Positions 61,862 to 64,000 of a DNA stretch of 64,000 nt are shown here, one piece after another. A program made the position numbers and the translations under genes. This DNA comes from Methyloversatilis sp. Lineage in GTDB: Bacteria > Pseudomonadota > Gammaproteobacteria > Burkholderiales > Rhodocyclaceae. Location: positions 1-64,000 of the forward strand of contig NZ_JAUYNV010000025.1 in the NCBI RefSeq assembly GCF_030698125.1, in the 5' to 3' direction. Position 1 is the stretch's first letter; each line of letters starts with the position of its first letter. Below the pieces are notes generated by a model that saw nothing but the letters and a program-made list of their open reading frames with translations, was not told the origin of the DNA and made no database searches.

Positions 61862-63163
61862 ATGAGCAAACTGCAAGCCGTTCGCGGCATGAACGACATC
61901 CTGCCGGACGAGGCAGAACGCTGGGAAGCCTTCGAAACCATCGTGCGCGACTGGCTGCGCGCCTACGGATACCGGCCGATCCGCATGCCGCTGCTCGAGC
62001 ACACGCCGTTGTTCAAGCGCGCGATCGGCGAAGTGACCGACATCGTCGAGAAGGAAATGTATTCATTCGAAGACGCGCTCAATGGCGAAAACCTGACGCT
62101 GCGCCCGGAAGGTACGGCGTCCTGCGTGCGCGCCGTGACCGAACACAACCTGCTGTACGACAGCCCGCGCAAGCTCTGGTACATGGGCCCGATGTTCCGC
62201 CACGAACGGCCACAGAAGGGGCGCTACCGCCAGTTCCATCAAGTCGGCGTGGAAGCGCTCGGCTATGCCGGACCCGATGTCGACGCCGAACTGATCATGA
62301 TGTGCCAGCGCCTGTGGGACGACCTTGACCTGATGGGTATCCGGCTGGAAATCAATTCGCTCGGCTCACCCGAGGAGCGCCTGCTGCATCGCGCCGAACT
62401 CATCGCCTACTTCGAGGCGCACCAGGAACAACTGGACGAGGACGCGAAGCGCCGCCTGCACAGCAATCCGCTGCGCATCCTCGACACCAAGAACCCGGCC
62501 ATGCAGGCGCTGGTCGAGGCGGCGCCGAAGCTTTCCGACTATCTGGGCAAGGAATCGCTGGCGCATTTCACCGCCATCCAGGACACGCTGCGCGCCGCCA
62601 ATATCCCGTTCCGCATCAATCCGAGGCTGGTGCGCGGCCTGGATTACTACAACCTCACGGTATTCGAGTGGGTGACCGACCAGCTTGGCGCCCAGGGAAC
62701 GGTGTGTGCCGGCGGCCGCTACGACGGACTGGTTTCGCAGCTCGGCGGCAAGCCTGCCCCGGCAGCCGGCTTTGCAATGGGCATCGAACGTCTGCTGTCG
62801 CTGTGGAATCCGGTACAGGCCGACGCGCTGATCGAACGTCCGGAAGCGTATGTCGTCCACTCGGGAGAAGGCGTCCAGGCGGAGGCATTCGCGCTGTCGG
62901 AGCAGCTGCGCGACGCGGGCTTCGCCACGCTGATGCATTGCGGCGGTGGCAGCTTCAAGTCGCAGATGAAGCGCGCGGATGCATCCGGCGCTGCGGTCGC
63001 GCTGATACTCGGCGAAGACGAAGTGGCATCGGGCGATGTCACCTTCAAGCCCCTGCGCGGGGGTGACCAGATGCGCATCAGCCGTGACGACGTGGCCGAA
63101 CATCTGGCCATGCTGCTGCTCGGTGGCGACGACACCGACGACGAAGAACCGTTGTTGCACTGA
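61862..63163 (+). CDS. hisS: Histidyl-tRNA synthetase
   Basis: 433 residues, class [11 protein letters not shown] near the start; motif 2 around [21 protein letters not shown]; the histidine-binding [15 protein letters not shown] and GGRYDGL; a C-terminal anticodon-binding domain (about 330-425). Ends in an acidic tail. Confidence 0.97.
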   Translation: MSKLQAVRGMNDILPDEAERWEAFETIVRDWLRAYGYRPIRMPLLEHTPLFKRAIGEVTDIVEKEMYSFEDALNGENLTLRPEGTASCVRAVTEHNLLYDSPRKLWYMGPMFRHERPQKGRYRQFHQVGVEALGYAGPDVDAELIMMCQRLWDDLDLMGIRLEINSLGSPEERLLHRAELIAYFEAHQEQLDEDAKRRLHSNPLRILDTKNPAMQALVEAAPKLSDYLGKESLAHFTAIQDTLRAANIPFRINPRLVRGLDYYNLTVFEWVTDQLGAQGTVCAGGRYDGLVSQLGGKPAPAAGFAMGIERLLSLWNPVQADALIERPEAYVVHSGEGVQAEAFALSEQLRDAGFATLMHCGGGSFKSQMKRADASGAAVALILGEDEVASGDVTFKPLRGGDQMRISRDDVAEHLAMLLLGGDDTDDEEPLLH

Positions 63164-63205
63164 AAATCAATCTACAACCGGAATAACCGGACAGGAGTCC
63201 AGGAC

Positions 63206-63880
63206 ATGGCAGCACTCGATCTTGAAGAACAGGAACAGCTTTCGACCATCAAGGCCTGGTGGGCGGCGTGGGGCAACCTGATCACCTGGACGGTGATCGC
63301 GGTTTCAGCGTCGCTGATCGGCTATCAGGCGTGGAACTGGTACAGCCGTGACCAGTCGGTGAAGGCCAGTGTCGTGTTCGACGCGCTGCAGGATGCCGCA
63401 CTTGCCGGTGACCTGAAGAAAACCCGCGAAGCCTCCGGGCAGCTGACCGAAAATTTCGGCGGCAGCGCATACGCGAGTCTGGGCGCGCTGCTGTCGGCCA
63501 AGCTGCATGTCGACAACGGTGACACCAAGACCGCCCGCGCACAGCTGGAATGGGTGAAGGCGAATGCGCCGGAAAACATGCTGCGCGACCTCGGCCGCCT
63601 GCGTCTGGCGTATGTGCTGATCGAGGAACAGGCGTTTGACGACGCAAACAAACAGCTCGACGGCAAGGTCGATCCCACGCTTGAAGCGCGCTTTCTCGAA
63701 GCGCGCGGCGATGTGCTGCTGATGCAGGACAAACGGGACGAAGCCCGCACCGCCTATCAGTCCGCACTGACGAAGATCGACGAAAACGCCAAGGCAGGCG
63801 GCGCGCTGTCCGGCGCTGCACCGCAAGGCTATCGCAATGTGGTCGAGATCAAGCTCGATGCGGTCGGTGGCGCCCGGTGA
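63206..63880 (+). CDS. yfgM: YfgM-like ancillary SecYEG translocon subunit
   Basis: 224 residues. A single transmembrane helix (about 26-46, LITWTVIAVSASLIGYQAW) places a TPR-like domain in the periplasm. YfgM pairs with PpiD at the Sec translocon and helps outer-membrane protein biogenesis. Between hisS and bamB as in other proteobacteria. The stop overlaps the bamB start. Confidence 0.9.
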   Translation: MAALDLEEQEQLSTIKAWWAAWGNLITWTVIAVSASLIGYQAWNWYSRDQSVKASVVFDALQDAALAGDLKKTREASGQLTENFGGSAYASLGALLSAKLHVDNGDTKTARAQLEWVKANAPENMLRDLGRLRLAYVLIEEQAFDDANKQLDGKVDPTLEARFLEARGDVLLMQDKRDEARTAYQSALTKIDENAKAGGALSGAAPQGYRNVVEIKLDAVGGAR

Positions 63881-64000
63881 CGCGACTGACCGTTTTACTG
63901 GTGGCCAGCGCCCTGCTTGCGGGGTGCGGCTCAACGCTCGACAGCCTCGACAGCCTCAATCCGTTCAGCGGCCCGCCCAAGCCCAAGATGCCGGTACTCG
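63877..64000 (+). CDS. bamB: Outer membrane assembly lipoprotein BamB, N-terminal part, cut by window end
   Basis: GTG 63877 overlaps the yfgM stop (GTGA). The 41 residues visible show a lipoprotein signal with lipobox LLAGC and NPFSGPPKPKMP, as in betaproteobacterial BamB. The beta-propeller lies beyond the window. Identification rests on this start and on gene order. Confidence 0.82.
   Translation, partial: MTRLTVLLVASALLAGCGSTLDSLDSLNPFSGPPKPKMPVL

Overview
The window is high-GC chromosomal DNA from a betaproteobacterium, most likely a member of the Rhodocyclales and possibly a Methyloversatilis-like facultative methylotroph. This rests on gene content: PHB synthesis genes (phaC, two phaB-type reductases, phaR), a tetrahydromethanopterin/methylofuran-type C1 cofactor cluster, a ketone carboxylase operon, an EpsA-type PEP-CTERM regulator, and housekeeping blocks in beta/gammaproteobacterial order (bamD/rluD/pgeF; rlmN-pilW-rodZ-ispG-hisS-yfgM-bamB). 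The organism assignment is inference. No phage, insertion sequence, plasmid backbone or CRISPR array was seen.

1-7.9 kb: a minus-strand operon headed by prfB, which carries its programmed +1 frameshift. It continues with GTGA-type stop/start overlaps into an unrecognised membrane-anchored protein and a kleisin-like protein, then a KITE-like protein and an SMC-like ATPase. Together these look like a MukFEB/Mks/Wadjet-type condensin with no nuclease subunit but with a membrane or periplasmic partner. Tandem 125-bp palindromic repeats follow the operon.

8-11 kb: an exported beta-propeller protein with an odd charged insertion, a chemoreceptor with almost no periplasmic domain, and a duplicated fragment of the propeller gene's 3' end.

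11-26 kb: a ketone-catabolism island. A five-gene minus-strand operon matches the acetophenone carboxylase layout (two HyuA-type ATPases, a small zinc protein, a HyuB-type subunit and a fifth subunit). It is preceded by a full sigma-54 control region: two UAS copies, an IHF site and a -24/-12 element. Around it lie an isochorismatase-fold hydrolase, an HpaB/4-hydroxybutyryl-CoA-dehydratase-family flavoprotein, a TetR repressor with a palindromic operator, a CobW GTPase and an AcoR-type sigma-54 activator that probably drives the operon.

26-34 kb: epsA overlapping a secreted ankyrin protein. A second AcoR-type activator then overlaps afpA, a DUF6513 pteroate-synthase-like gene, a DUF447 gene and mfnB (C1 cofactor biosynthesis). 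A duplicated block made of the mfnB 3' end plus a large palindrome follows.

34-47 kb: uspA with an orphan NtrC-type response regulator; bamD and rluD head to head with overlapping starts; pgeF; a ZIP transporter; the PHB cluster; an acetyltransferase; rimO; and an FAD-linked oxidase. 47-54 kb: tRNA-Ala/Glu/Asp, a GGDEF protein, a giant DUF748 protein and a PAS-PAS receptor with a cut-down signalling domain. 54-57 kb: gbsR-cioA-cioB (cyanide-insensitive bd oxidase) behind a palindromic operator. 57-64 kb: ndk and the rlmN to bamB housekeeping block, with bamB cut by the window end.
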